Shown here: positions 33,656 to 42,784 of the stretch, piece after piece | Numbering within the stretch: the first letter of the stretch is position 1 | Layout: every line of letters starts with the position of its first letter | Assembly: GCA_013823945.1 (NCBI GenBank) | Contig: PNMZ01000004.1 | Coordinates: forward strand, 210,023 to 274,022 | DNA length: 64,000 nt | Direction: 5' to 3' | Source: a bacterium | GTDB lineage: Bacteria; Armatimonadota; Fimbriimonadia; Fimbriimonadales; Fimbriimonadaceae | Program-made: the position numbers and the translations under genes | Notes under the pieces: model-generated | Database searches by the model: none | Told to the model about the DNA's origin: nothing | Seen by the model: the letters and a program-made list of their open reading frames with translations, nothing else

Positions 33656-36097
33656 GTGAGTATGGTTCTGGCAGGGCTGGTTATGGGGTTGATGGGAATG
33701 CAGGAAGTGAAACTCAGTCAAGGAATGGTCATTCGCGAGTCGGTGACGGTGGCAAAGGGGGACTATTTGATTGCGGGGGGAGGCGTTGATGCTCCGGCCC
33801 TAGTCATTGAAGGGGATGGGATTACGGTTGATTTTAGCGGGGCTATCTTGCGGGGGACGAAAGCGACGGTTGAACCTAATGAGCGAGACGGCGTGGGGAT
33901 TGTGGTTCGAGGGAAGAACGTCACCCTGCGTGGATTGACGGTGAGAGGATACAAGGTGGGGCTCTATGTGGAGGGAGTAGAGGGATTTCGACTCCTGGAT
34001 TCTGATCTGAGTTACAACTGGAAGCAAAAGCTCAAGAGCGGGCGGATGAAGGAGGATGTTTCTGATTGGATGAGCTTTCATCAGAACGAGAATGATGAGT
34101 GGCTACGATTTGGTGCGGGGGTATACCTGAGAGGGGTTAAAGATTTTGAGGTTCGTAATGTTACGATTTCGGGTGGGCAGTGTGGATTGATGATGACAGA
34201 ATCTCATCAGGGCAAAGTTTGGAACAATGATTTCAGTTTTTTGAGTGCAATTGGGATTGGCATGTATCGTAGTTCTGATAATTTTGTTATGCACAACAAA
34301 GTTGATTGGTGTGTGAGAGGTTATTCGCATCGATTTTACAACAGAGGGCAAGACTCGGCGGGGATATTGATGTACGAGCAGTGTATGCGGAACACAGTGG
34401 CATATAACTCGGTGACGCACTCTGGGGATGGACTCTTTTTGTGGGCGGGGCAGTCGACGATGGACTCAGGAGAAGGAGGATGCAATGATAATGTGTTCTA
34501 CGGCAATGACTTCAGCCATGCACCGACCAATGGGATTGAGACCACATTTAGCCGTAATCAGTTTATCAATAATTTGGTTCTGGAATGTTGGCATGGAGTT
34601 TGGGGAGGGTATTCATATGATTCGAAGTTTATAGGGAATACCTTCGGTTTGAATGGGGAAGCGATTGCAATTGAACATGGCCAGGACAATGAGATTTCGG
34701 GGAACATTTTTCGGATGGATACGAACGGTATTTATCTGTGGATGAGGGAGAGTTTGCCACCGAATGAGTGGGGATATCCCAAACAGCGAGATACTAAGAG
34801 CCGTGATTATTTGATTCAGGATAATGTGATGTTTGGCATACCGGGAACGGCGTTTATTGTTGATTCGACTAGCAACCTTTTAATGAAAGGAAATTTTGTT
34901 AAGAAAGTTGGAAAGGCATTTGAACTCGGAGAGGGGGTGCGCGATATGGTGGACGAAGGTGGATTTTATTCTCGCGCGGGCGGAGTCGAATGGCCAGATG
35001 TGATTGTTCAGAAGGGCACGGTTCTGGATGATCAATCGGTTCCTGTTCCCGGGCCATATATGGAGCGCCGTGGGCTTGTTGTTCGACGCGACGCTGATCC
35101 GGGAATGTTTAGCAAAAATTTGCGGGAGTCGAAGTGGAATCCGATGGTTTTGAAGATTGTTCAAGATAAATCGAAGGATGATATGAGTCCGGAAGAGTTG
35201 CGAGATCTCCATGCGAAGCCTTACTACGTTGCACCGTTGGATGAAGGAATAGTTCCCTTCTTGGGGCCGGATGCAAGGCGGGGTCGGACGGAAATATTGG
35301 TGGATGAATGGGGACCGGTTGATTTTAGATCGCCAATTTTGTGGCTCGAAGATTGGTATGACTCACCGACGGGGGGGAAATACTATGTGTTTCGGGTCGT
35401 TGGTCCGGATTCGGGTGGTTGGACGTTTTCGGAAGCGGAGGGGTGCATCTACACGAAGTTTGATCCGGCATGGCAGGGTGTGATTCCGACGACTCCGCCC
35501 TTTGTTGAGCCAGGGGTTGCCACGCTGTCGGGCGATATGGGCGACCGTATTTTGGTTCGGGCAGGGGGGCAGTTTTCGATCACGTTGAGTTATCTTGGGG
35601 CGAAGACGATTGATTATCGGGGAGTAGAAACTCCGGCGGATACCGCAATTCCGTTTGGCTATAAGCACGATGAAGTCGCCGTGAATTGGCTGGTTTCGTT
35701 TTTTAACTATGATCGGGCCACGATCGATCCGAGAGAGAACGTTGATGAGTTTCGAAAGATTTATGAGAGTGAGCCGGTTGTTTCTCAACGTATGAGTTCA
35801 CTTGAAGGGGCTTGGTCGGGATCTCCGGCGGAGGGTGTTACGGCAAATGCGTTTGCGACTTTGGCCGAGGGCCGTGTGACGGTTGAGCCGGGAAGCTATA
35901 CGCTTAGTGTGACTAGCGATGATGGGGTACGGGTCATGGTGGATGGAAAAGTTGTTTTTGAAGACTGGACCTGGCATGCTCCTAAAACGGATGACATCGT
36001 GCTTGAATTGTCCGGTCGGCATTCTATTCGGATTGAGCATTTTGAGCTGGATGGCTATTCGGCTCTGCAGGTGCGGATGCGGAAGAATAAGAGTTGA
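33656..36097 (+). CDS. Exported right-handed beta-helix protein with C-terminal PA14-like domain
   Basis: From the GTG after the terminator this gives 813 residues with a short hydrophobic leader (MVLAGLVMGLMGMQ). From about residue 30 to 400 it has NosD/pectate-lyase-like parallel beta-helix repeats (VVRGKNVTLRGLTVRGYKVG, FEVRNVTISGGQCGLMM, NTVAYNSVTHSGDGLFLWAG). A C-terminal PA14-like fold follows (GSYTLSVTSDDGVRVMVDGK, SIRIEHFELDGYSALQVRM). Probably binds or cleaves polysaccharide extracellularly. The frame opens 168 bases upstream inside the sigma gene, but that part is not protein-like. Confidence 0.85.
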   Translation: MSMVLAGLVMGLMGMQEVKLSQGMVIRESVTVAKGDYLIAGGGVDAPALVIEGDGITVDFSGAILRGTKATVEPNERDGVGIVVRGKNVTLRGLTVRGYKVGLYVEGVEGFRLLDSDLSYNWKQKLKSGRMKEDVSDWMSFHQNENDEWLRFGAGVYLRGVKDFEVRNVTISGGQCGLMMTESHQGKVWNNDFSFLSAIGIGMYRSSDNFVMHNKVDWCVRGYSHRFYNRGQDSAGILMYEQCMRNTVAYNSVTHSGDGLFLWAGQSTMDSGEGGCNDNVFYGNDFSHAPTNGIETTFSRNQFINNLVLECWHGVWGGYSYDSKFIGNTFGLNGEAIAIEHGQDNEISGNIFRMDTNGIYLWMRESLPPNEWGYPKQRDTKSRDYLIQDNVMFGIPGTAFIVDSTSNLLMKGNFVKKVGKAFELGEGVRDMVDEGGFYSRAGGVEWPDVIVQKGTVLDDQSVPVPGPYMERRGLVVRRDADPGMFSKNLRESKWNPMVLKIVQDKSKDDMSPEELRDLHAKPYYVAPLDEGIVPFLGPDARRGRTEILVDEWGPVDFRSPILWLEDWYDSPTGGKYYVFRVVGPDSGGWTFSEAEGCIYTKFDPAWQGVIPTTPPFVEPGVATLSGDMGDRILVRAGGQFSITLSYLGAKTIDYRGVETPADTAIPFGYKHDEVAVNWLVSFFNYDRATIDPRENVDEFRKIYESEPVVSQRMSSLEGAWSGSPAEGVTANAFATLAEGRVTVEPGSYTLSVTSDDGVRVMVDGKVVFEDWTWHAPKTDDIVLELSGRHSIRIEHFELDGYSALQVRMRKNKS

Positions 36098-36158
36098 TTA
36101 AGTTGACGAGCAAGACGACTTTTTGCCTTCCAGGGCTGGAGATACTGGGAGGGTTATG

Positions 36159-37094
36159 ATGGACAGACGCGAGTTTTTTGGTGCGGGAGCAACAGGATTA
36201 GCAACGGTGGCAGGCGCGAGATTGGGATTGAACTTACCCGAGCGTAAACGGGTGTTGAGAATTGCGCACTTAACTGATATGCATGTGCAACCAGAAAAGG
36301 GGGCACAAGCAGGATTTGAGAAAGGATTGGAAGCCTGCCAGTCGCAATCGCCAGATCTCATCTTTTGCGGTGGAGATTTGATTATGGATGCTTTAGGAAC
36401 AGATCTTGGCCGGGCACAGAAGCAGTGGGACTTGTTTACGGCCGGGGTGAAGGCGAGCGCAGGAGTGCCGGTGCGGTACGCATTGGGGAACCACGACGTT
36501 TGGGGTTGGAATAACATTGACAAACACAAGGATCACGCTCTTTTTGGAAAGCAGCATGCCCAGGATCAATTGGAGTTAGCGAGTCCTTACTATTCTTTTA
36601 CCCAGGCGGGTTGGCGCATTATTGTTTTGGATTCGACCCATCGCAAGTTGGACGGAAGCGGGGGATATACCGCACGGTTGGATGATGGACAGTTTGAGTG
36701 GCTGAGCGATACTTTGGCAGGAACACCGAAGGATCAGCCAGTATTGGTCTTGAGTCATATTCCGATTTTCTGTGCGTGTGCGTTTTTGGATGGGGATAAC
36801 GAGAAGTCGGGGAATTGGCAGGTTCCAGGTGCTTGGATGCACATTGATGTCCGGCGGATCAAAGATTTGTTCTTGAAGCACCCGAATGTGAAATTGGCGC
36901 TGAGTGGTCACATTCATCTCGCTGATCGCGTGGATTATTTAGGCGTTTCTTATTTCTGCAATGGTGCAGTGAGCGGTGGATGGTGGGGCGGAAAGTATCA
37001 GGAATTTGGAAATGGGTACGCGATTGTTGATTTGTTTGATGATGGGAGCTTTGAGAATAAGTATATGGAATACGCTTGGACGCCGAAGGCTTGA
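36159..37094 (+). CDS. Tat-exported calcineurin-like metallophosphoesterase
   Basis: A 311-residue protein starting MDRREFFGAGATGLATVAGA, a twin-arginine leader. The metal-binding motifs are complete: HLTDMHVQ, CGGDLIMD, LGNHDVWG, LSHIP and SGHIHLAD. It probably hydrolyses phosphomono- or diesters in the periplasm. GGAGG at 36148-36152 is correctly spaced for the ATG at 36159 rather than 36156. A strong terminator follows. Confidence 0.93.
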   Translation: MDRREFFGAGATGLATVAGARLGLNLPERKRVLRIAHLTDMHVQPEKGAQAGFEKGLEACQSQSPDLIFCGGDLIMDALGTDLGRAQKQWDLFTAGVKASAGVPVRYALGNHDVWGWNNIDKHKDHALFGKQHAQDQLELASPYYSFTQAGWRIIVLDSTHRKLDGSGGYTARLDDGQFEWLSDTLAGTPKDQPVLVLSHIPIFCACAFLDGDNEKSGNWQVPGAWMHIDVRRIKDLFLKHPNVKLALSGHIHLADRVDYLGVSYFCNGAVSGGWWGGKYQEFGNGYAIVDLFDDGSFENKYMEYAWTPKA

Positions 37095-37116
37095 AGCTGA
37101 GGAGCTGGAACAAAAA

Positions 37117-37152
37117 AATCCGCTTCCCATTCAAGTGGGAAGCGGATTTTTT
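37117..37152. terminator. Bidirectional terminator
   Basis: AATCCGCTTCCCA and TGGGAAGCGGATT form a perfect 13-bp stem with loop TTCAAG, flanked by seven A and a TTTTTTG tract, between convergent genes. Confidence 0.88.
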
Positions 37153-37161
37153 GTTTGTCGG

Positions 37162-37395
37162 TTACTTTCCTTCGCCGGCTTCGGTTACGCCTTTACCGGC
37201 TTCTCCCTCACCGCGCGCTTCACGATTCAACTCTCCAAATTTCTCCATTTGTTCAGGAGTCCATTTTGAAGCTGATTCTTGAGCTGCGGCTTGTGAGGCA
37301 GCTGGCTCTGGTGGCATTGGCTCTTCTGCACCGCACCCCAGGAGGGAAACGGTGCAGAAGGTAAGAGCGGCAAGAATCGTAGCGAATCTCGCCAT
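37162..37395 (-). CDS. Small lipoprotein
   Basis: A 77-residue protein beginning MARFATILAALTFCTVSLLG followed by the lipobox Cys (LLGC). The mature part is Ala/Glu-rich and low complexity (EEPMPPEPAASQAAAQESAS), ending in Gly/Glu repeats. It starts five bases after the stop of the pilin-like gene upstream, so the two are cotranscribed. Function unknown; possibly a pilin-assembly partner. Confidence 0.7.
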   Translation of the reverse strand: MARFATILAALTFCTVSLLGCGAEEPMPPEPAASQAAAQESASKWTPEQMEKFGELNREARGEGEAGKGVTEAGEGK

Positions 37396-37400
37396 TCTGG

Positions 37401-38273
37401 TTAGTTGTTCCACCAGGTTACGCCGGTTGCTTCCGGAAGGGCAACGAAGTCTTTGCAGACAAAGCTGCCGAGGGGGAAGCCATTACGGGGGAACGGATTG
37501 ATGACGGCATCCGGATCAGCGCAGTAGCCTTTGGCTCGCTGATCGAAGCTGACTGGAGAGCCAATGAGTTCGCCTGCGAGGGCTCCACCGCCAACTCCAC
37601 CTTTCCAACCAACAACTTTGGCGTGGCTGTCAGCAAATACCATGGTAATTTTTCCACCGAAGTAGATGTTGCTACTTTTGTTACCGCCGGGATAGTCATC
37701 GAAGTACCAACCGATCGATCCGATGGTTTGTCGGGGGGTGTCGTAAGTGTTTCCGAATGCGAACAAATCAGCCGGGTTTGCAAACTGGGTGATTGACTTA
37801 CCAGCATTGTAGCGGCGTCCCATTGCTGTCATAACACAGGTTTGAACCGGACCACCAGTCACACACTTTTCTTCGTCTACCATGCCCTCAGCGGCTCGAA
37901 TTTCGAAGCCCCAGTTGTAGCCGAGGTCATTCCGGTCGTAGCTGATGGCACCTGTGGTTGAGTTGACGGCCAGGCTTTGGGGTCGGCCGTTTTGTCGGTG
38001 ACCCACCCAAAGCTGCAAGTTCTTGGTGTAGGGATACATGGTGCAGATCGGGTCTCCGCCGCAGTTCGGACCATCGTAGACTGAAGGGAATCTGTCGTCG
38101 TAGTCGGACGAGTAGATGTGCGATGCAGTTCCGATTTGCTTAGCGTTGCTCAAGGCTTGAGTCTTTTTAGCAGCGGTTTTAGCTTGGGCGAAAACCGGGA
38201 AGAGGATGGCAGCAAGAATGGCGATGATGGCAATAACCACCAAAAGCTCGATCAATGTGAAGGCTTTTTTCAT
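37401..38273 (-). CDS. Pilin-like H-X9-DG family protein
   Basis: A 290-residue protein with [20 protein letters not shown], then [21 protein letters not shown] and a C-terminal [18 protein letters not shown], the aspartate/histidine box of the DUF1559 family. A GAGGA site lies eight bases before the ATG. It precedes a small lipoprotein gene in one transcript. Confidence 0.88.
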   Translation of the reverse strand: MKKAFTLIELLVVIAIIAILAAILFPVFAQAKTAAKKTQALSNAKQIGTASHIYSSDYDDRFPSVYDGPNCGGDPICTMYPYTKNLQLWVGHRQNGRPQSLAVNSTTGAISYDRNDLGYNWGFEIRAAEGMVDEEKCVTGGPVQTCVMTAMGRRYNAGKSITQFANPADLFAFGNTYDTPRQTIGSIGWYFDDYPGGNKSSNIYFGGKITMVFADSHAKVVGWKGGVGGGALAGELIGSPVSFDQRAKGYCADPDAVINPFPRNGFPLGSFVCKDFVALPEATGVTWWNN

Positions 38274-38362
38274 AAGGGATGTCCTCGCGAACGAGAACGT
38301 TATGGGATTGAATTATGATGGCAGGGTTAAGAAGAGTGAAATTTAACTATGGTATACCCAAA

Positions 38363-38388
38363 CATATTATTAATACATTAAAAATATG
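38363..38388. repeat. AT-rich 26-bp dyad
   Basis: CATATT-N-TTAAT-NN-ATTAA-N-AATATG is symmetric except at its centre and one base per arm. It lies upstream of the pilin-like gene (38273) and 42 bases past the ABC-F stop; a possible operator. Confidence 0.4.
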
Positions 38389-38429
38389 TTATGCCCTTGC
38401 ATCGGGTGAACTTTTAATGAACTTGGGTA

Positions 38430-40322
38430 TTAGCCCTGTTGGCGTTGGAGATTTTCGAGAGTGAGGGTGTCTTCTTCCCATTGGTTCATGGCGCGGGTCA
38501 GTTCCTTTTGGGCCGCTTGATAATCGTGGCTCAGCTGGATGACGTCGGCTTCGGGCGGTGGGTCGGCGAGGGTGGATTCGATGCGCGAAATTTGGTTTTC
38601 GGCTTGGGCTACGGCCTCTTCCGAATTGCTAACTGCAGTTTGCATCCGGGCGATTTCTTTGCTGAGTTCGCGGGGGGTGAGAGTTGGTTCAACGACTGCC
38701 GTAATTGTCTGGGTTTTTGACTTGGCAGGTGCGGTAGTCGTTTGAGAACGTCGGTATTCGGCGTATCCGCTGATGTATTCGATTGGGCCAGCGCGGCGGA
38801 CGTCGAGGATACGATTGGTGACTTGGCGCAGAAGCCAGCGGTCGTGGCTGATGAGGATGAGGGTTCCTTTATAGTCGTTGAGGACATCTGCGAGAGCTGC
38901 TCTGGAGTCCATGTCGAGGTGGTTGGTGGGTTCGTCAAGGACCAGGAGGTTGGGGTTGAGGACAGTGAGAGAGGCAAGGACGAGTTTATTTTTTTCTCCA
39001 CCGCTGAGGGAGGATATGGGTCGGAAGACGTCGTCGCCTGTGAAGAGGAAACGAGCGAGAAGGTTTCTGGCCGGCCCAGCATCCATTCCTAGTTCGAATA
39101 CCATGTGTTCAAGGGGCGACATTGAAGGGTCAAGATCGGCGACATCTTGAGAGAAATAGCCGAGTTCGATTCGCGAACCGAGTTTTGATTTGCCGTCTAC
39201 GGCTTTGTGGCGACCGAGAATGGTCTTGATCAGGGTTGACTTGCCGGCTCCATTTTCGCCAATGATGCCCCACCGTTCGCCGAACCGAACTTCCCAGTTG
39301 AGGTTGGTGAATAGGGTTTCGTCAGAGAATCCAACGGTTAGGTTTTCAGTGCGGACGACGATGTCTCCGGATCGCTCAATTTTTCCGAATCCGGCTTTCA
39401 TTCCGGCATCGGACGTGGGCGCTTGAACCTGAGATTCTTGGAGTTTGAACATCTGCTTTTGGCGACCGCGGGCTTGGGCGGTGCGCTGGCTGTTCATAAA
39501 TCGGCGGACGTACTCGTCGAGTTTGGCGATTTGGTTGGCTTGTTTTGCGGCGAGGTCGGCTTGGCGTTCTTCGTCTTCGGCGCGGAGTTGGAGATATTTT
39601 TGGTAGTCGCCTTCGTAGGTCGTGATTTGTCCAGCGCGGAGTTCGAGGAACTTTCCGGCGGTGTTTTCGAGGAATGTACGGTCGTGGCTGACGAGGAGGA
39701 TTGCTCCGTGATAGGAGCGAATCCATGATTCGAGCCATTCAGTGGCTTGGAGGTCCAGGTGGTTGGTGGGTTCGTCGAGAATGAGGAGGTCCGGTTCTTC
39801 GAGAAGGAGCCGGGCGAGAGCAAGTCTGGTTTTTTCTCCGCCGGAAAGGGAATCTGTGAGTTTTTCGTAGTCAGATTCTTCGAATCCCATTCGGGTGAGA
39901 ATGCTTGTGAGGTCTCGTTCTGCGGAGTAGCCTTCTTGATCGTTGAAGTGCTCGTGGAGGAGGGCAAATTCATCGAGATCATCTTGGGTTGGATTGTCCT
40001 CGATGATTTTCGTGAGTTCATTGAGACGTGTTTTGATTTCGAGGAGGTGTTCGAGACCGGATTGGGCTTCTTGGAGGATAGTTCGGCCGGGGGTGACGGG
40101 TGATTCTTGCCGAAGGTAGCCGACTTTTGCGCCTCGTTGGAGGTTGACGGAGCCGCCATCGGGTTCATATTGCCCGGTGATGATTTTGATCAGGGTGGTT
40201 TTCCCAGTGCCGTTGCGACCGACGAGGGCGACTTTTTCACGGTTCTCGATGCGGAACGTCACGCCATCGAGGATGATTTCGGCGGCGAACAGTTTGCGCA
40301 GGTTGGCGACGGAGAGGATCAC
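38430..40322 (-). CDS. ABC-F family ATP-binding protein
   Basis: A 630-residue protein with two ABC domains and no membrane segment. Walker A motifs are GRNGTGKTT and GENGAGKST; signatures are LSGGEKTRLALARLL and LSGGEKNKLVLASL; both are followed by DEPTNHLDL/M. The inter-domain linker (about 235-310) is charged and helical, as in ribosome-acting ABC-F proteins, and the C-terminus is coiled-coil. Likely acts at the ribosomal E site (YdiF/Uup-like); antibiotic resistance cannot be inferred. The start codon lies in a long inverted repeat (40318-40359). Confidence 0.94.
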   Translation of the reverse strand: MILSVANLRKLFAAEIILDGVTFRIENREKVALVGRNGTGKTTLIKIITGQYEPDGGSVNLQRGAKVGYLRQESPVTPGRTILQEAQSGLEHLLEIKTRLNELTKIIEDNPTQDDLDEFALLHEHFNDQEGYSAERDLTSILTRMGFEESDYEKLTDSLSGGEKTRLALARLLLEEPDLLILDEPTNHLDLQATEWLESWIRSYHGAILLVSHDRTFLENTAGKFLELRAGQITTYEGDYQKYLQLRAEDEERQADLAAKQANQIAKLDEYVRRFMNSQRTAQARGRQKQMFKLQESQVQAPTSDAGMKAGFGKIERSGDIVVRTENLTVGFSDETLFTNLNWEVRFGERWGIIGENGAGKSTLIKTILGRHKAVDGKSKLGSRIELGYFSQDVADLDPSMSPLEHMVFELGMDAGPARNLLARFLFTGDDVFRPISSLSGGEKNKLVLASLTVLNPNLLVLDEPTNHLDMDSRAALADVLNDYKGTLILISHDRWLLRQVTNRILDVRRAGPIEYISGYAEYRRSQTTTAPAKSKTQTITAVVEPTLTPRELSKEIARMQTAVSNSEEAVAQAENQISRIESTLADPPPEADVIQLSHDYQAAQKELTRAMNQWEEDTLTLENLQRQQG

Positions 40323-40359
40323 GGGGAGCCGGATTTTACTTGGGATCGCTCCCCGTGAT
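40318..40359 (-). promoter_or_regulatory. Inverted repeat covering the ABC-F start and promoter
   Basis: ATCACGGGGAGC (40318-40329) and GCTCCCCGTGAT (40348-40359) are perfect 12-bp arms 18 bases apart. A TAAAAT lies in the loop. On the minus strand the 3' arm ends inside the ATG. It may end the upstream transcript or mask the start codon in read-through mRNA. Confidence 0.55.
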
Positions 40360-40373
40360 TCGGGATGAACGGA

Positions 40374-41603
40374 TTACTTTATGGGTTCCATGTGGAAGCT
40401 ACTGATGTACCAGCGAGGGCCGTTTTTTAAGAGATGAAGGTTTAGAACATAGGGTGTGGTGCGAATCGATCCATCCTTTAATGTTTGAGTCATGCTGAGT
40501 TCCAATCTGGCAGCAACAATGTTTCGTTCAATCTTGACCTCTTGCTTTTTGACTTCCAGTTTGGTTGCGAAGTCATCAATTCCGAGAGCACGAATGAGGT
40601 CGGGAACTGAGGTGTAAAGTAATGTTGTTTGGTTACTTCGCTCGAGAGGCATACTGATGGGGGTTTCTGGATAAAAGAGGGCAGTGAAGTAATAGGGGTC
40701 TCGATTCGGGATTGCCTGAAGTTGTTTGATCAAAGCGGCAATGACTTGTTCTGGGGTTGCCAGTTGGGGCGTGTATTCTATGGACTTGATTGATCGAGCG
40801 ACCTTCTCTTTTAGCTCGGGGCTGGTGAATTCGGAAGCTAAAACCTTCGGATAAATTGGGATATTGTCATCGCCTTTGTTGGCATACACGTTTGCCATGA
40901 TTATCCGTTCAAATGTGACCGATGTTGAGGACTGATCGTTTTGAGCAAGGGATTCTTCGAGAAGGGCGATGCCTTCGGCGAGATTGCTCCGGGCGATAAT
41001 TTGGCCGAGGTTGCTGAGGGCGCGCGCGAATTCGGGACTTTTATGTTGAGCGGCTCGAGAGATCGCTAGTTTGGATTTGGCTTCGTCAATTTTGCCTTCG
41101 CCGATGAGACGGAGGGCGAGTTCGGCGTTGGCTTGGGGTTCGTTGGGATTTTGTTTGAGGATTGCAGTGATTCGGTCTAGTTCGCTTGGTGAAATGAAAA
41201 GTTGTGAGATGCGTTCCAGCCACTCGTCGGGTTTGCGATATCCGGCGATTGTGGCGATTACTTCACCGTTTGGCTTCAGGAAAACGAAGGTTGGAAATGC
41301 TTCGATTTGGTATTTTTTGGCAAGTGCCGCACCTTCTTTTTCGGCATCAATTTTGACTGGATGGTAGAGGCTAGCTTGAGCAATGCATTGCTTTTCGGAG
41401 AAGGCTTCTTTCTCCATGATTTTGCACCAGCCGCACCAGTCGGTGGTGAAGTAGAGCATGATGGGTTTTTGTGATTGGTTGGAGGCGGTTTGGGCTTCTT
41501 CTATAGATTTGTGCCACGGGAATGACTCTTGTATCGATGCAGTTGCTTGACTTATGGCGGAGGCCATGATGAAAGCACAGGTGATGAAAAACAATGGCTT
41601 CAT
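40374..41603 (-). CDS. Exported thioredoxin-fold protein
   Basis: A 409-residue protein from MKPLFFITCAFIMASAISQA (signal peptide). A thioredoxin-like domain (about 25-150) carries CGWC (Cys57, Cys60) and the cis-Pro EAFPTFVFL. Residues about 160-280 look like TPR-type helical repeats (ELALRLIGEGKIDEAKSKLA, RALSNLGQIIARSNLAEGIA). The C-terminal part is beta-rich. Probably a periplasmic disulphide reductase or chaperone. The frame continues 42 codons upstream but the signal peptide marks the start. Confidence 0.86.
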   Translation of the reverse strand: MKPLFFITCAFIMASAISQATASIQESFPWHKSIEEAQTASNQSQKPIMLYFTTDWCGWCKIMEKEAFSEKQCIAQASLYHPVKIDAEKEGAALAKKYQIEAFPTFVFLKPNGEVIATIAGYRKPDEWLERISQLFISPSELDRITAILKQNPNEPQANAELALRLIGEGKIDEAKSKLAISRAAQHKSPEFARALSNLGQIIARSNLAEGIALLEESLAQNDQSSTSVTFERIIMANVYANKGDDNIPIYPKVLASEFTSPELKEKVARSIKSIEYTPQLATPEQVIAALIKQLQAIPNRDPYYFTALFYPETPISMPLERSNQTTLLYTSVPDLIRALGIDDFATKLEVKKQEVKIERNIVAARLELSMTQTLKDGSIRTTPYVLNLHLLKNGPRWYISSFHMEPIK

Positions 41604-41635
41604 GAAGTGCCAAACGAACGGGTACGAGGTGGTTC

Positions 41636-41651
41636 TGTGATTTTGATCACC
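41636..41651. promoter_or_regulatory. CRP/FNR-like palindrome
   Basis: TGTGA-TTTTGA-TCACC matches the CRP consensus TGTGA-N6-TCACA except the last base. It is 32 bases before the ATG at 41603, just downstream of a minus-strand TTGACC (41660-41655). Confidence 0.45.
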
Positions 41652-41788
41652 ATTGGTCAATTTTTTTTGGAGTGCTTGAGGTGATTCGCACTCTATCTCT
41701 CTAAAAACGTAAGTGTCATTCCAGATCAAATCAGATAGTGTTGGGTGCTTTGCTCGAATCGGCTTCGAGCATTTTGAAAATCAAACAA

Positions 41789-42103
41789 CTACACGGTTGG
41801 ATCCGAGTAAGTTCTGGAAAGTCGATCGAGAGCTGCATCCCATTTGGTTTCAAGGCTTCGAATCCATTCTGTCGTGCCTCGCAGAGGTTCTGGATTTAAC
41901 TTCCGGTAGATCGTTCTGCCTTCACGATGGCTGTGGACGAGTCCGGCTTCCTGCAGAATCAATAGGTGCCGAGTAGCGCCCTGACGAGACATATTGAGAT
42001 CGGCTGTCAGTTCTCCTGTTGTGAGCTGACCTTGTGTAGCGAGCCTGAGCAATATCTCTCGCCGATGGGGATCGGCAAGGGCTGCGAAGACTTGGTTTGT
42101 CAT
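41789..42103 (-). CDS. ArsR-family transcriptional regulator
   Basis: A 104-residue winged-helix repressor: VFAALADPHRREILLRLATQ, LTTGELTADLNMSRQGATRH (recognition helix), LLILQEAGLVHSHREGRTIY. No cysteine metal site is present, so it is probably not a metal sensor but of the type paired with SRPBCC proteins. It begins the base after the stop of the SRPBCC gene; the shared promoter carries a palindrome over the -10. Confidence 0.93.
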   Translation of the reverse strand: MTNQVFAALADPHRREILLRLATQGQLTTGELTADLNMSRQGATRHLLILQEAGLVHSHREGRTIYRKLNPEPLRGTTEWIRSLETKWDAALDRLSRTYSDPTV

Positions 42104-42538
42104 TTAGTTTTGATGCCGAGCTATGAGCTTTTTGAGTTCATCATCCCATCCGCTCGTGTTTTCGCTCAGTGCGAATGTACGGCGTTGAGCTGGGATATTG
42201 GCGAATCCGGTTTCGATCATGACAACTTTGGTTCCATCGGGATGGGGGTGCAGTGTGAATGTGACGGTTGTGAGCTGATCCTCAGGATGATCGGTGAGGG
42301 AATAGGCTTCGCCGGGGTGCCATTGATAGGCAAAGGTAGTTGGGGGATTGAGTTCGGTGAGGCGAGCCTCGCATCTGTGCTCACCCCAGATGAGCAGAAA
42401 GGTTTCACCGGATTTAAAGTTGCCTTCTATTCTCTCCGGGAACCATGATGATAGGGCATCGGGAGTGGAGAATGATCTATCCCAGACCGTTTGAGGGAGA
42501 GCGGGGATGATGAGTTCTCGAACTATTTCGTTTTGCAT
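42104..42538 (-). CDS. SRPBCC (AHSA1-like) domain protein
   Basis: A 144-residue START-like fold protein: PALPQTVWDRSFSTPDALSS, FKSGETFLLIWGE, PPTTFAYQWHPGE and TTVTFTLHPHPDGTKVVMIE. Such proteins bind hydrophobic ligands and are very often encoded with an ArsR regulator. The ATG at 42538 is chosen because a complete promoter ends seven bases before it; the upstream TTG at 42574 is itself the -35 TTGACA. Confidence 0.9.
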   Translation of the reverse strand: MQNEIVRELIIPALPQTVWDRSFSTPDALSSWFPERIEGNFKSGETFLLIWGEHRCEARLTELNPPTTFAYQWHPGEAYSLTDHPEDQLTTVTFTLHPHPDGTKVVMIETGFANIPAQRRTFALSENTSGWDDELKKLIARHQN

Positions 42539-42574
42539 ATGCAACAGTTTAGTTGCATAATTGCTGTTTGTCAA
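42539..42574 (-). promoter_or_regulatory. Promoter and operator of the SRPBCC-ArsR operon
   Basis: TTGACA (42574-42569) and TAAACT (42551-42546) are 17 bases apart. The -10 is exactly the spacer of a perfect palindrome, ATGCAAC-N6-GTTGCAT (42539-42558). Binding by the operon's own ArsR protein would block RNA polymerase. The -10 ends seven bases before the ATG, so the mRNA is predicted to be leaderless. Confidence 0.85.
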
Positions 42575-42784
42575 GATGCACCCGGAAAATTTTAAAGGAA
42601 AGGAAGTTTAGAATGTGATGGCTCTATATAAGCCCGTGAGGTGCATTCTCGACGATAAAGCCTTTAAGTGGTTACAATCTATATCGATAGTGCGGGAACT
42701 AATCGAACAATCAGCCGGACATCTCAGGATCGAAATCCCCCAGGGAACGAGACGTTCACACTGGGGATGTTTCGTGTGGCGGGG

